From assembly GCF_002135205.1 (NCBI RefSeq), contig NZ_NEFZ01000008.1, forward strand, positions 1 to 64,000: 64,000 nucleotides of DNA, read 5' to 3'. Positions 30,246 to 39,509 of this stretch are shown in pieces. The position numbers and the translations under genes are program-made. The DNA is from Acinetobacter sp. ANC 4204 (lineage in GTDB: Bacteria; Pseudomonadota; Gammaproteobacteria; Pseudomonadales; Moraxellaceae). The notes under the pieces were generated by a model, which saw only the letters and a list, made by a program, of their open reading frames with translations, did not search any database and had not been told where the DNA came from. Position 1 is the first letter of the stretch. The number at the start of each line of letters is the position of its first letter.

Positions 30246-30896
30246 TCAGACGCCATATTTCACACGGTAGGCTTCCATTTTGGCTAACGCTTCAGTCTCA
30301 CCTTTAGCCTCTAAATAATTCATCAAATCTTTCATGGTCACCAATGCATGTACAGGAATTTCCAACTCTTTTTGCACTTCTTGGATCGCAGACAAATCAC
30401 CTTGACCTTTTTCTTGACGGTCTAATGCCACTAACACGCCTGCAATCTGCGCACCTGCATTTTTCAAAATGGTGACCACTTCACGGATCGCTGTGCCCGC
30501 AGTAATCACATCGTCAATAATCCAGACTTTTTTGCCTGCAACAGATGCACCAACCAAGACCCCGCCTTCACCATGATCTTTGGCTTCTTTACGGTTAAAC
30601 CCCCAAGGCACACTCACACCATGGTTTTGCGACAACGCCACAGCTGTCGCTGCAACAAAAGGAATTCCTTTATATGCAGGACCAAAAACCACCTCAACAT
30701 TGTTGCATTCTGTCAGTTTGGTTGCATAGCCAGAAGCCAAGAGAGACAAGGCTTCGCCGTCATTGAGTAGACCTGCATTAAAAAAATAAGGACTCACACG
30801 ACCCGATTTTAAAGTAAACTCACCAAATTTAAGCACGCCACGTGATAATGCGAGTTCGATAAAAGCTTGAGGGTTAAATGTCGCTTGCGTTGTCAT
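30246..30896 (-). CDS. pyrE: Orotate phosphoribosyltransferase
   Basis: A 216-residue enzyme of pyrimidine synthesis (orotate + PRPP to OMP). The PRPP-binding motif [17 protein letters not shown] is near residue 120, and the flexible loop with [11 protein letters not shown] precedes it. The start [15 protein letters not shown] is the family's usual N-terminus; the frame runs 24 codons further upstream but into the divergent promoter. It is divergent from the exonuclease gene with about 40 bases between. Confidence 0.95.
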   Translation of the reverse strand: MTTQATFNPQAFIELALSRGVLKFGEFTLKSGRVSPYFFNAGLLNDGEALSLLASGYATKLTECNNVEVVFGPAYKGIPFVAATAVALSQNHGVSVPWGFNRKEAKDHGEGGVLVGASVAGKKVWIIDDVITAGTAIREVVTILKNAGAQIAGVLVALDRQEKGQGDLSAIQEVQKELEIPVHALVTMKDLMNYLEAKGETEALAKMEAYRVKYGV

Positions 30897-30935
30897 GCGG
30901 TGCTCCGAATTTTCAAATTGAGGTAAGACTTGCGC

Positions 30936-31754
30936 ATGATACCAAAGAGTAGCTATCCAAGTGATCAAAAAATTTTACGTGTGGTTTCAATTAACGTAAA
31001 TGGTCTACGTTCTGCAGAAAAAAAAGGGATTTTTGATTGGATTTCCACATCAGATGCTGATGTGATTTGCATGCAAGAATCTCGTATCACCCACGAACAA
31101 TGGACGGATAAATTTAAACCTGAAGGTTGGCATACCCACCTGTTCCCTGCCGAACGTCCAGGTTATGCAGGCACTGCCATTTATAGCCGTCTACCCTTTG
31201 TTTCAGTCACGGATGGGCTTGGTTTTGAATTGGCCGATTCTCAAGGTCGCTTTATTTCCGCTGAATTTGACTTAGGTTTAGACCAAACCGCACATATTTG
31301 TTCACTCTATTTACCCTCGGGTTCTTCTGGCGAAGAAGCACAAGTACGTAAAGATCACTTTTTAGAAGAATACAAACAAATTTTGAAACAATGGCGTGAA
31401 GAAAATAAGTCCGTGATTGTCTGTGGTGACTACAACATCGTGCATAAACGCATCGACATTAAGAACTGGTCAGGCAATCAAAAAGCCTCAGGCTGTTTAC
31501 CGCATGAGCGTGCTTGGCTTGATCACATTTATGATGAACTTGGCTATGTCGATACTTTCCGTGAAGTTCGTCAAGAAGCAGAACTTTATTCATGGTGGTC
31601 AAACCGTGGGCAAGCCCGTGCCAAAAATGTGGGTTGGCGGATTGACTATCAAGCTTGCTCCCCTGACTGGAAAGCCCGTACAGTCAATGCTTGGGTCTAT
31701 AAAGAGACTTGGTTTAGCGATCATGCACCCGTTATTATTGACTATCAAATCTAG
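30936..31754 (+). CDS. xth: Exonuclease III-family AP endonuclease
   Basis: A 272-residue endonuclease/exonuclease/phosphatase-fold enzyme that cuts at abasic sites and removes 3' blocks. It has NVNGLRS (metal-binding Asn), MQESRI (Glu), [16 protein letters not shown] (Asp/Asn), and the C-terminal [10 protein letters not shown] with the catalytic Asp-His. An ATG at 30936 with AGGTAAG ahead is preferred over an in-frame TTG two codons earlier. It is closer to the XthA/ExoA group found beside pyrE in related bacteria. Confidence 0.9.
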   Translation: MIPKSSYPSDQKILRVVSINVNGLRSAEKKGIFDWISTSDADVICMQESRITHEQWTDKFKPEGWHTHLFPAERPGYAGTAIYSRLPFVSVTDGLGFELADSQGRFISAEFDLGLDQTAHICSLYLPSGSSGEEAQVRKDHFLEEYKQILKQWREENKSVIVCGDYNIVHKRIDIKNWSGNQKASGCLPHERAWLDHIYDELGYVDTFREVRQEAELYSWWSNRGQARAKNVGWRIDYQACSPDWKARTVNAWVYKETWFSDHAPVIIDYQI

Positions 31755-31771
31755 TGAAATATCCACTTTTC

Positions 31772-31813
31772 ACCCATACTCAGTGAACAAGTGTTTACTG
31801 AGGATGGGTTTTT
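31772..31813 (+). terminator. Terminator after the exonuclease III gene
   Basis: A long imperfect stem (CCCATACTCAGTGAACA / TGTTTACTGAGGATGGG) followed by TTTTT, 18 bases after the stop codon. Confidence 0.75.
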
Positions 31814-31871
31814 AACTTACATTATCTGCCGTTTTTTGAGTCTTTTTCTGATCAATCAATCAGTGCATTAT

Positions 31872-32036
31872 GTTTCCACGGCAAAGGGACGATGTCAGGA
31901 TGACAGCACAAGGACAGGAAGCCGTAGGATGAAATTGAACAAGCTATAGTTTTAGTTTGCTCTCAAGGATGTGACAATGGACGTTGTAATGAGACCCGCA
32001 TGATCAGGATGATTAAATGCGGGTTTTCTCTTTTTT
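31872..32036 (+). ncRNA. Probable CsrA/RsmA-sequestering regulatory RNA (RsmX/Y/Z-like)
   Basis: No reading frame is here, but about 125 bases carry eight GGA motifs (at 31887, 31898, 31912, 31917, 31927, 31967, 31979 and 32007), five of them AGGAT or AGGAC. Several sit in predicted hairpin loops: GTC-AGGAT-GAC (31894-31904), ACAA-TGGACG-TTGT (31974-31987) and ATC-AGGAT-GAT (32003-32013). A closing stem ACGGC/GCCGT joins 31878-31882 to 31921-31925. The 3' end is a terminator, ACCCGCAT/ATGCGGGT then TTTTCTCTTTTTT. Loop-displayed GGA is the binding site of CsrA/RsmA, and this layout is that of RsmX/Y/Z decoy RNAs. The transcription start near 31872 is a guess. Confidence 0.7.
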
Positions 32037-32217
32037 AGTCTCTTCTTTTTTAATTATTATTCTTAGATTAGTATTTTAACAATTCTCTTCTTCTTGATTT
32101 CTATTTTAAATACCTTTTATGACAAACACATGACGTTTTCAGATTAAAACACGGCACTAGAGCCATCCTCTTTTTTCAGCTACTCTAAACCCAGATTAAA
32201 AGCAAAAAGGGTTTCCC

Positions 32218-32568
32218 ATGTTGAAGGTTTATGGCATTAAAAATTGTAACTCGATGAAGAAAGCATTCGACCTACTGAGTGAATTAGGTTTGGCCTATGA
32301 ATTTCATGATTATAAAAAGCAAGGGATTGATGCTATAACCGTAAAAACATGGCTGGATCAACTAGGTACTGATGTCGTTCTGAATAAAAAAGGCACCACT
32401 TGGCGTAAACTGACCGAAGCAGAACAACAGACCGCTTTAGCTTCAGAGCAAGGGTTGATTGATGCACTCACCACTCACCACAGCCTGATTAAGCGCCCTG
32501 TCATTGCGACAGCAAATGGTTTCGTTGTGGGTTTCGATGAAGATGCAATTCGCGCCTTAAAAGCATAA
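32218..32568 (+). CDS. ArsC/Spx-family protein (YffB-like)
   Basis: A 116-residue thioredoxin-fold protein of the arsenate reductase-like/Spx group. It has a single Cys10 in KNCNSMKKAF, and C-terminal SLIKRPVI, the conserved Arg-Pro region of ArsC proteins. It lacks the accessory residues needed to be sure of arsenate reduction, and no ars genes are nearby. The YffB subgroup has been proposed to be a glutathione-dependent thiol reductase. It is a single gene with a terminator. Confidence 0.82.
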   Translation: MLKVYGIKNCNSMKKAFDLLSELGLAYEFHDYKKQGIDAITVKTWLDQLGTDVVLNKKGTTWRKLTEAEQQTALASEQGLIDALTTHHSLIKRPVIATANGFVVGFDEDAIRALKA

Positions 32569-32575
32569 CAAAAAC

Positions 32576-32606
32576 AAAAAAGCCGAGCAATTGCTCGGCT
32601 TTTTTA
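32576..32606. terminator. Bidirectional terminator between the ArsC-like and DUF2147 genes
   Basis: AAAAAGCCGAGCAATTGCTCGGC followed by TTTTTT, between two convergent genes. Confidence 0.92.
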
Positions 32607-32615
32607 GACTATATA

Positions 32616-33053
32616 TTAATTCACACGAATCCATGTTTGGTTACGACCTAAAGCAGCAACGCCAAGATAACCACGGAGTTCAAGCTTTTTACCCCCCGAA
32701 GTTAACTCACCTTTTAAGCTGTAAGTTTTACCATTTTTCGGATCCAAAATTTTACCATCATCGTATTTTGTACCACCGACATTTTTTAGACCATGTACGA
32801 TTGTCAAACCTTTCAATGATTTGTTTTTATACGGACCTTCACATTTCGTACATGCATTTTCTTCACCAGGTGTCAGAATGCTTTGAATACTGCCAGTTAA
32901 AGTTCCATTTTTCTGCTCAGTGAATTTCACAACCGCACGCGGTTGCTTTGTTTTGTCATCAATCGTTTTCCAAACTGTGCCATTAAGTGGATCTGCTGCG
33001 TGAGTTAGAGCGGCCAATCCCAGTACGCTTAATGCAAGTGCAATTTTTTTCAT
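32616..33053 (-). CDS. DUF2147 secreted protein
   Basis: A 145-residue exported protein. The signal peptide MKKIALALSVLGLAALTHA is clear. The mature part is a small beta-rich domain with GTVWKTIDDKTKQPRAVVKF, a CTKC pair, and the C-terminal LELRGYLGVAALGRNQTWIR typical of DUF2147. The function is unknown; members are periplasmic and common in Acinetobacter. It is expressed alone. Confidence 0.82.
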   Translation of the reverse strand: MKKIALALSVLGLAALTHAADPLNGTVWKTIDDKTKQPRAVVKFTEQKNGTLTGSIQSILTPGEENACTKCEGPYKNKSLKGLTIVHGLKNVGGTKYDDGKILDPKNGKTYSLKGELTSGGKKLELRGYLGVAALGRNQTWIRVN

Positions 33054-33209
33054 TTTTTGTCATTTCCCTAGTCTAGTATAGACGACTATCATTATTAAAA
33101 AGTCACAACAATTTTTCAATTTTTCAATGTGACTAATTAGTGTAACCTTGTAAATTATGTTGGTAAATACACAAACTCAAGGTAAAACAAATAATAAAAT
33201 GGAATAACT

Positions 33210-34121
33210 ATGAAGATTGCCGATCCATGGAAACAAATTATTACAGAGCAGTTTTTAAAAACCACGATTCGAACCCCGAGTCGATTTAGCCTCCCTCCCA
33301 GTAGTCAGCGTTTTCTCATTGAGCAAATGTGTCGTGCATTCCCACTCAATAAATCCGTTCAAATTCGCCCTCTGCGTCTTGCAGGCTTGCGTGCGGAAGA
33401 ACTGAAAGCTGAAACCGAGGCCACTCAGCTCATTTTGCACATTCATGGCGGGGCTTTCTTTTTAGGTTCAATGAATACCCACCGCGCATTTGTCTCAGAC
33501 CTTGCTGCAAGCACGCACATGCAGGTGATCCATCTGGATTATCCTTTGTCACCTGAGCATCCTTATCCTGAGGCCATTGATGCACTATTAGATGTATACC
33601 AAGTTTTATTAGCACAAGGGATACAAGCCAAAGACATTATTTTATCTGGCGATTCTTGTGGTGCAAATCTAGCATTGGCTTTAGCACTGCGTATTCGCGA
33701 TGAACAACTCTCACAGGTTAGTGGACTGATTCTACTCTCGCCTTTCTTGGACTTAAGTTTAACCAGTGAATCTATTCGCTATAACCGCCAGTTAGATGCG
33801 CTGTTATCCATTGAAGCCCTTGAAACAGGCATCGAGTACTATCTACCCAAGCAAATTGATTCTGCTGACCCACTTGTCTCTCCATTATTTGATGATTTAT
33901 CCGATCTGCCTCCGACTCTCGTGCAAGTCGGTTCAAAAGAAATTCTGTTAGATGATGCACAACGGTTTAGAGATAAAGCAACAAAAGCCGGTGTGGACGT
34001 GACCTTTAAACTCTACACGGGCATGTGGCATAACTTCCAAATGTTTAATGCATGGTTTCCCGAAGCCAAAATGGCCTTGGACGATATTGCCACTTTTGCT
34101 CAATCACTCGACCAAGACTAG
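33210..34121 (+). CDS. Alpha/beta hydrolase, hormone-sensitive-lipase (family IV) type esterase
   Basis: A 303-residue hydrolase. The oxyanion-hole motif HGGAFFLG is at 79-86. The nucleophile elbow GDSCGAN puts Ser149 at the active site. A late Asp (LLDDAQRF region) and His in GMWHNF complete the triad. There is no signal peptide, so it should be cytoplasmic and act on short-chain esters. It is a lone gene; nothing around it points to a particular substrate. Confidence 0.88.
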   Translation: MKIADPWKQIITEQFLKTTIRTPSRFSLPPSSQRFLIEQMCRAFPLNKSVQIRPLRLAGLRAEELKAETEATQLILHIHGGAFFLGSMNTHRAFVSDLAASTHMQVIHLDYPLSPEHPYPEAIDALLDVYQVLLAQGIQAKDIILSGDSCGANLALALALRIRDEQLSQVSGLILLSPFLDLSLTSESIRYNRQLDALLSIEALETGIEYYLPKQIDSADPLVSPLFDDLSDLPPTLVQVGSKEILLDDAQRFRDKATKAGVDVTFKLYTGMWHNFQMFNAWFPEAKMALDDIATFAQSLDQD

Positions 34122-34134
34122 ATATCATTAGTTC

Positions 34135-34163
34135 AATAAAAAAAGGTCAGCCTGAGGCTGACC
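34135..34163 (-). terminator. Terminator after azoR
   Basis: Minus strand GGTCAGCCTCAGGCTGACC followed by TTTTTTTATT, 35 bases past the azoR stop codon. Confidence 0.85.
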
Positions 34164-34197
34164 GAGTGAGGAATCATGAAACTGCTTTTTATTGTGA

Positions 34198-34764
34198 TTA
34201 GATGGTTTTTACCTGTGCCAATGCTGCTGTAATGGCTTGATCTTTCAACTCTGGCCCCATATTCACACCCTCTGCACGAATGATTTCAACATCTGTCACA
34301 CCAGTAAAGTTAAACACTGTTTTCAAAAGACCTTCTTGGAAATCAACAGGGCTGTTGTCGCCATAAACACCACCACGACTACTGGCGATATATGCTTTTT
34401 TGTCACCAGCCAAACCTACAGGACCATTTTCTGTATATTTAAAAGTACGACCAGCAACACTAATGCGGTCAATCCATGCTTTTAATGTTGAGGTAATCCC
34501 GAAGTTATACATTGCTGCACCAATGACCACGACATCTGCATCGAGGTACTGTTGAATAATGCGTTCACCTAAAGCCGATTGCTCTGCATTTTGCCCCATC
34601 AAGATTTCTGCATCTAAATGTGGAATTGGTTGTGTCGCCAAATCCAAATACTCAACTTGGGCTTGAGGATGCTTTTCTATAAGTTGCGACACAATGGCTT
34701 GGCTTAACTGACGAGACACAGAAGCATCAGACATAATACTTGAATCAATGTGTAAAACTTTCAT
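34198..34764 (-). CDS. azoR: FMN-dependent NADH-azoreductase
   Basis: A 188-residue flavodoxin-fold NAD(P)H oxidoreductase. It begins MKVLHIDSSIMSDASVSRQL with the FMN phosphate loop, and has AAMYNFGITSTLKAWIDRI and SSRGGVYG, all standard for AzoR. These enzymes reduce quinones and azo or nitro compounds and protect against thiol stress. Slightly shorter than the E. coli protein. It is divergent from the diguanylate cyclase gene. Confidence 0.92.
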   Translation of the reverse strand: MKVLHIDSSIMSDASVSRQLSQAIVSQLIEKHPQAQVEYLDLATQPIPHLDAEILMGQNAEQSALGERIIQQYLDADVVVIGAAMYNFGITSTLKAWIDRISVAGRTFKYTENGPVGLAGDKKAYIASSRGGVYGDNSPVDFQEGLLKTVFNFTGVTDVEIIRAEGVNMGPELKDQAITAALAQVKTI

Positions 34765-35071
34765 GGGATATTCCAGACTAATCTTTCTTTAATAGGAGCA
34801 TATTAAAAGAATTGCCCTACCAGAATAATGCACTTCAGTAAAACACTATGTTTCAAAAATAGAACACTTTTCCCTTTTTGTAGGGATATTTTTACTATGA
34901 TTTTAGGTGCTATCTTGTATTTCAATTTTAAAATTAATGATAATGATATTTAAATTAAAAAATAATACGAAAATAAAAGGATAAGAATATTGAATGAATT
35001 CACTAGCCGTTGCCTCTAAAAAATTAACGAAAAATAAACTTTCTCGCTATCTACTTGAAGAGGAAGTCATT
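34765..35071. other. AT-rich divergent promoter region between azoR and the diguanylate cyclase gene
   Basis: No further gene is seen. A Fur-box-like sequence (ATTAATGATAATGATATT, about 34933-34950) stands 40-60 bases before an ATG at 34994, which opens a 26-codon N-terminal extension of the cyclase frame. Confidence 0.45.
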
Positions 35072-36226
35072 ATGAATTGGAGTACATTGAAAAAATGTAT
35101 TCTGATGCTTATTTTAGCCTGTACCATCCATATTGCTTGGCTAGGCTGGGATACGTTTATTCTAATGAACCCTCAATACTGGCAGGTGGTTAATATCGAG
35201 TTTGTTCGCATTCAATTTGTGCTGAATTCTATTTTTTGTTTGGTGCTCTTAGGGCTGATTTACCCCTGCTATGCTTTACAGGATCGCGCATGGGTGCAAC
35301 GCTTTTTACCTTATGTCGCCATCGGTATCTTTGTGATTTCACTTTGCCAAGACAGCTATTTTGTTGGGGTTTTAAGCCCAATGACCATGATTGCCTACAT
35401 TTGTTTACTGACGCTGGGTTTAGTGCTGTTTAAACGCAAAATCATTTATATGATGCTGATTCCTGCCACGAGTTTTTTAGTTTTTTCAGGATATCTGAGT
35501 TTTATTGACGTTGTCCCTTACTCCCCTCTTTTTATCATTGATGGGAAGCTTTTTCTTAATGGCTTCTGGTTATTTTCGATGTTGTATTTCATTACTCCGA
35601 TCTTAATCACTTGCTTAATTTTATTTGAAATTTTACTTAGCCAGTGGCGTCATCGTGAACAACAGATCCAAAGTTTAAGTCAGATTGATCCCCTCACCAA
35701 CACGCTTAACCGACGCAGTATTAGCCAAAACTTAGAAAACTTACGTCATGAGAAACATTCTCCTTATGCAATTGTGCTACTAGATCTCGATCTGTTTAAA
35801 AATATCAATGATCAGTTCGGACACCATATGGGAGATGCAGTTTTAATTGCAGTCGGTCAAAAATTGAGTGAGCATTTACGTGAACAGGATATCGTAGGTC
35901 GCTATGGTGGCGAAGAGTTTATATTAATCTTAAAGCGTTCTTCGCAACATCGTGCGCGCCGTATTGCAGAACGTTGTCGGGCAGCCATTGAATCTTTGGT
36001 TATTGAAAATGAAGATGGACGTTCGATTCGTATCACTGCCAGTTTCGGTATTGCCCTATCTGCACATAAATTAAAACCCCAACAATTATTAAACCAAGCT
36101 GACAAAGCACTTTATGCAGCGAAAGCCGGAGGACGGAATCAAATTAAATGCTATTTTGAAATCGGTGCTTCTGAAATTGAATACGAGTCCAAATGCCGTG
36201 ATAACCCTCATATTTCACGTCACTAG
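35072..36226 (+). CDS. Membrane-bound diguanylate cyclase (GGDEF)
   Basis: A 384-residue enzyme making cyclic di-GMP from two GTP. Five to six membrane helices (about residues 8-190) form a sensor-like region. A GGDEF domain follows (about 210-370) with the intact active-site motif YGGEEF. The inhibitory I-site RxxD (REQD) lies five residues ahead of it, so it should be active and product-inhibited. The chosen ATG has AGGA seven bases ahead. An upstream ATG at 34994 would add 26 residues and also has an AAGGAT. Its last four bases (CTAG) overlap the convergent GST gene. Confidence 0.88.
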   Translation: MNWSTLKKCILMLILACTIHIAWLGWDTFILMNPQYWQVVNIEFVRIQFVLNSIFCLVLLGLIYPCYALQDRAWVQRFLPYVAIGIFVISLCQDSYFVGVLSPMTMIAYICLLTLGLVLFKRKIIYMMLIPATSFLVFSGYLSFIDVVPYSPLFIIDGKLFLNGFWLFSMLYFITPILITCLILFEILLSQWRHREQQIQSLSQIDPLTNTLNRRSISQNLENLRHEKHSPYAIVLLDLDLFKNINDQFGHHMGDAVLIAVGQKLSEHLREQDIVGRYGGEEFILILKRSSQHRARRIAERCRAAIESLVIENEDGRSIRITASFGIALSAHKLKPQQLLNQADKALYAAKAGGRNQIKCYFEIGASEIEYESKCRDNPHISRH

Positions 36227-36861
36227 ACAGCTTCTTCTAATCCAGAATGGATCCAAGCACTGACAGCAGGATGCTTGATTATCTGTTGCATATACTGCTG
36301 GCTTTGCTCAGATACGGGCAATGCATAACTCTTGAGACGCATCACCACAGGTGCATAAAAGGCATCGGCTATACAGAAATTGCCAAATAAAAAAGCATGC
36401 GCGTCTGCACGTTTAGCCCAAATGTGTTCAATCCGCGCAACATCTGCTCTTAATGCCGCATGCTTCTCCCAAAGTGCTTGACCTTCGGCTGTGCTGTATT
36501 GCATCTGAAGATTCATTGGGCACAATTCACGCAGTGCCATAAAACTACTGTGCATTTCACCACTGATACTTCGTGCTTGCGCTCTTAACGCTTTAGCTCT
36601 TGGCCAAAGTGCTAAGTCTGGATGTTGCTCAGCCAAATATTCACAAATCGCTAAAGAGTCCCAAATTCTAAATTCTCCTACATCTAAAACAGGTACTTGA
36701 GCATTGGCATGAATATGGGATAGTTGCTCTTTAAAACTGGGGTTTGTCGCATCAAAGCGAACGAGTACCTCTTCAAAGTCGATGTTAAATGCGGTTAAAA
36801 CCAACCACGCTCGCATTGACCAACTGGAGGAGTTTTTATTGGCAATATATAAACGTTGCAT
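36223..36861 (-). CDS. Glutathione S-transferase family protein
   Basis: A 212-residue cytosolic GST. The N-terminal thioredoxin-like domain has NKNSSSWSMRAWL (active-site Ser region, zeta/beta-like), QVPVLDVGEFRIWDSLAICEYLAEQ is the glutathione gamma-glutamyl site, and an all-helical C-terminal domain follows. The substrate is unknown. It is 18 bases downstream of dsbD and probably cotranscribed with it. ATG at 36861 is used; a GTG lies one codon before it. Confidence 0.85.
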   Translation of the reverse strand: MQRLYIANKNSSSWSMRAWLVLTAFNIDFEEVLVRFDATNPSFKEQLSHIHANAQVPVLDVGEFRIWDSLAICEYLAEQHPDLALWPRAKALRAQARSISGEMHSSFMALRELCPMNLQMQYSTAEGQALWEKHAALRADVARIEHIWAKRADAHAFLFGNFCIADAFYAPVVMRLKSYALPVSEQSQQYMQQIIKHPAVSAWIHSGLEEAV

Positions 36862-36879
36862 CACCCTTCTCCCTCAGGT

Positions 36880-38706
36880 TTAAAAACGTTGTAATTGAGC
36901 TAAAAGTTCAGCCTCAGTAAATGCACCTGTTAAACGTAAACCGCGAATTTCTTGTTGTGAGGCATCTAAAAATAAATAGGTGGGTGGCCCTAAAATATCC
37001 CACTGGTTTAACAGCACTTGATGGGTTGCATCATAATGACTCAAATCCAGTTTAATTAAATAATACGGCGCAAGTGCCTGTTGTACTGTGGCAGATTTTA
37101 AAATACGGTGTTCAATCGGCTGACAGGCAATACACCAATCCGCATAGACATCAATCACGATTTTTTGGCCTTTCGGTGCTTGTGCTAATAACTGCTGAAA
37201 CTCTGCCGCCGTACTTGCGACATGCCAATGCGCAGAGTCTGTCACTGGTGACTCAAAAAAACGTTGACTCTGTTGATATTGGCTATAGCTAATATAAGAC
37301 CCGCCAATCAGCAACGCCACGATATATAACACACGTAACTGGGTTTTATTCCACATTAAACGATATAACACATAGCCAATAAAGCTTAAGCCTAGGACTA
37401 AACTTAGCAGTTGCATCCATGTCTCAGAAAGCATTGGGCGAATAAAATACAGCGCCAAAGCCAACATAATAAAAGCAAATAACACACGAATTTGATTCAT
37501 CCATAACCCTGCACGTGGCAAGATTTTAGCCCCCAATATACTGGCAAGCAGAAGTGGCGTTCCCATCCCAAAGCCTAAAGTGAACAATAAAACTGCACCT
37601 TGCCACTGGCTTTGCGTTTGTGAAATGAACAATAAAGCACCAGCCAAAGGGGCTGTCATACAAGGGCCAACCAACAAGGCAGAAATCATACCCATGATTC
37701 CCGCACTGAGCAGACTGCCCCCTTTTTGCATGGACTGAATATGATCAAGTTTATTGACCAGCACTTGAGGCAGTTTAAGCTCAAATAGTCCAAATAAATT
37801 TAACGCGAATAAGACAAAAAGCAGGCTAAAAGCAATGAGGGTTGAAGGCTGCTGCAACCAACGCTGAAAATTCAAACCTGCGGAGGATGCAACCAACCCC
37901 AAAATGGCATAAACCATCGCCATGCTGCAGACAAAGACCAAAGCAATCATCCATGCTTTAAGACCTTTACTGTCTCGTATAATGAGAGAAGTTAAAATCG
38001 GTAACATGGGTAAAGAACACGGTGTAAACGCGAGCAGGATGCCGAGCCCAAAGAACAGCAATAAGCCATAAGCCAACGAACTCTTAGCCAATTCCTCTGA
38101 CCACATTTGGTCTTGGGCTGCGGAATCATCAGCGCTTAATGTTACTTGTTCAGATGTCACATTTGTCTCTAAGGACTGCGCTTGAGTATTCGACTGCGCT
38201 GCCAAATCTAACAGCCGTTTTGAACCACTGGCCTGATCTTGCAGGCTGATCAAGCCATTAACATCAGTTTTAAATTCAATGGTTTGCGGTGGATAGCAAA
38301 TACGATCTTTGGCACAACCCTGCCAAGTCACCTGATAGGTTTGCGAAGCTTGTGTATTTAAATCAAATTGTACGTGTTGATAATAAACTTGGGTATGCCC
38401 ATAATTTTCATCATATAAATCATGGGCTGGAGGTAGCTCTAACTTAAGCACCTGTCCTGCCTGTTTCACTTCAAATTTGTGCTGATAGATATAATAGTGT
38501 TCAGGGATATCCCAATGCAGCTGAGCGCTATGCTCAGTTGTGGACTCCACTGTAAATGGAAACGCATCCTTGGCTGAAAGCAGTGGAGTTTCTGCATGAA
38601 CGTTTAGAATACTGGCCCAAATACACAGATTGATAATCAATACTGATAGCACCAGATACCACGTTCTTCCGTTCTTCCCCTGTTCCAGATGAAGATGCTT
38701 TTCCAT
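36880..38706 (-). CDS. dsbD: Thiol:disulfide interchange protein DsbD
   Basis: A 608-residue membrane reductase that carries electrons from cytoplasmic thioredoxin to periplasmic DsbC, DsbG and CcmG. The order is an N-terminal hydrophobic signal (about 17-38) and a periplasmic alpha domain with CAKDRICYP. Eight membrane helices follow with CSLPMLP and GPCMTAPLAG (the two redox cysteines). The C-terminal thioredoxin-fold gamma domain has DWCIACQPIE. All cysteine pairs are present. It lies directly upstream of the GST gene and 18 bases downstream of a barrel protein gene. Confidence 0.93.
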   Translation of the reverse strand: MEKHLHLEQGKNGRTWYLVLSVLIINLCIWASILNVHAETPLLSAKDAFPFTVESTTEHSAQLHWDIPEHYYIYQHKFEVKQAGQVLKLELPPAHDLYDENYGHTQVYYQHVQFDLNTQASQTYQVTWQGCAKDRICYPPQTIEFKTDVNGLISLQDQASGSKRLLDLAAQSNTQAQSLETNVTSEQVTLSADDSAAQDQMWSEELAKSSLAYGLLLFFGLGILLAFTPCSLPMLPILTSLIIRDSKGLKAWMIALVFVCSMAMVYAILGLVASSAGLNFQRWLQQPSTLIAFSLLFVLFALNLFGLFELKLPQVLVNKLDHIQSMQKGGSLLSAGIMGMISALLVGPCMTAPLAGALLFISQTQSQWQGAVLLFTLGFGMGTPLLLASILGAKILPRAGLWMNQIRVLFAFIMLALALYFIRPMLSETWMQLLSLVLGLSFIGYVLYRLMWNKTQLRVLYIVALLIGGSYISYSQYQQSQRFFESPVTDSAHWHVASTAAEFQQLLAQAPKGQKIVIDVYADWCIACQPIEHRILKSATVQQALAPYYLIKLDLSHYDATHQVLLNQWDILGPPTYLFLDASQQEIRGLRLTGAFTEAELLAQLQRF

Positions 38707-38724
38707 AATGTTTTCTTTTTCTAA

Positions 38725-39495
38725 TTAAAATAAATATGAAACGCCAAGGGCTGAGTAATAGCTTTTATCTGAACCATCTAAGTCAACGCCAACACTTGCA
38801 TCCAGTTGCATCCGCTGATTGACCGCATACATTAAACCTGTACCCAGCGCATATTCATTGTCTTGGCTTTCTGCTTTACGGTAAACCAATTCAGAGAAGC
38901 CACTGAGTTTATCGGTAAATTGGTACTCGAGTGTCGGAATTGCAGAAATTGCCCAATCACTATTTTGAACTTCATAACGCATGGTGATAGATGTTGTCAC
39001 GAGATCGCTATAATCATAAGACACAGCAGAAGTCAGGCTATAAATATCATCTTCATTGGTGAAACCATCATTGCCTGTAGCAATAACCGCTTCCGCTAAT
39101 ACGGCCATGCTCAAACGTTCATCATCCAGTGGAATAGCCGCTTTTACACCCACACTGACATCACCCAAACCATCTGTTTCAGACTTGTTTCCCGCCACTT
39201 TCACTTGCTGCCACGACGGACCTGCCCAACCCAATTGTAATTCGATGTTTTTTGCTAGACCTGTGCGGAACAACATATCTGCATTTAAGTTGGTGGTTTT
39301 TACTTTTTCCCCATCGGCAGTGGTGGACTCAACATAATTTGCATTGGCTAAGCCCTGCTCCCATGCCAACTGACCCACAGGCGTAATGCCAGTACCCATA
39401 CCCGAGCCAGGGCGGTCAAAGGAAAAATCTGCAGCCATCGCATTCATACTGAATCCAGCTGTGACACATAAACCCAAATGTTTTAATTTCATCAT
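38725..39495 (-). CDS. Putative outer-membrane transporter, phenol-degradation MetA-like barrel
   Basis: A 256-residue exported protein. The signal peptide ends at about residue 21 (MNAMA). The mature chain is a run of amphipathic beta-strands ending in SALGVSYLF, an outer-membrane barrel signature. The opening DRPGSGMGTGITPVGQLAWEQG is typical of the PF13557 group of uncharacterised putative transporters. The function is not known. It is upstream of dsbD on the same strand with an 18-base gap. Confidence 0.72.
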   Translation of the reverse strand: MMKLKHLGLCVTAGFSMNAMAADFSFDRPGSGMGTGITPVGQLAWEQGLANANYVESTTADGEKVKTTNLNADMLFRTGLAKNIELQLGWAGPSWQQVKVAGNKSETDGLGDVSVGVKAAIPLDDERLSMAVLAEAVIATGNDGFTNEDDIYSLTSAVSYDYSDLVTTSITMRYEVQNSDWAISAIPTLEYQFTDKLSGFSELVYRKAESQDNEYALGTGLMYAVNQRMQLDASVGVDLDGSDKSYYSALGVSYLF

Positions 39496-39509
39496 GATTT
39501 TCTCGCTGT

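Noticed and set aside
31816..31821. CTTACA considered as part of a GacA upstream activating sequence for the Rsm-like RNA
   Set aside because: Only one half-site is present; the matching TGTAAG at the right distance is missing.
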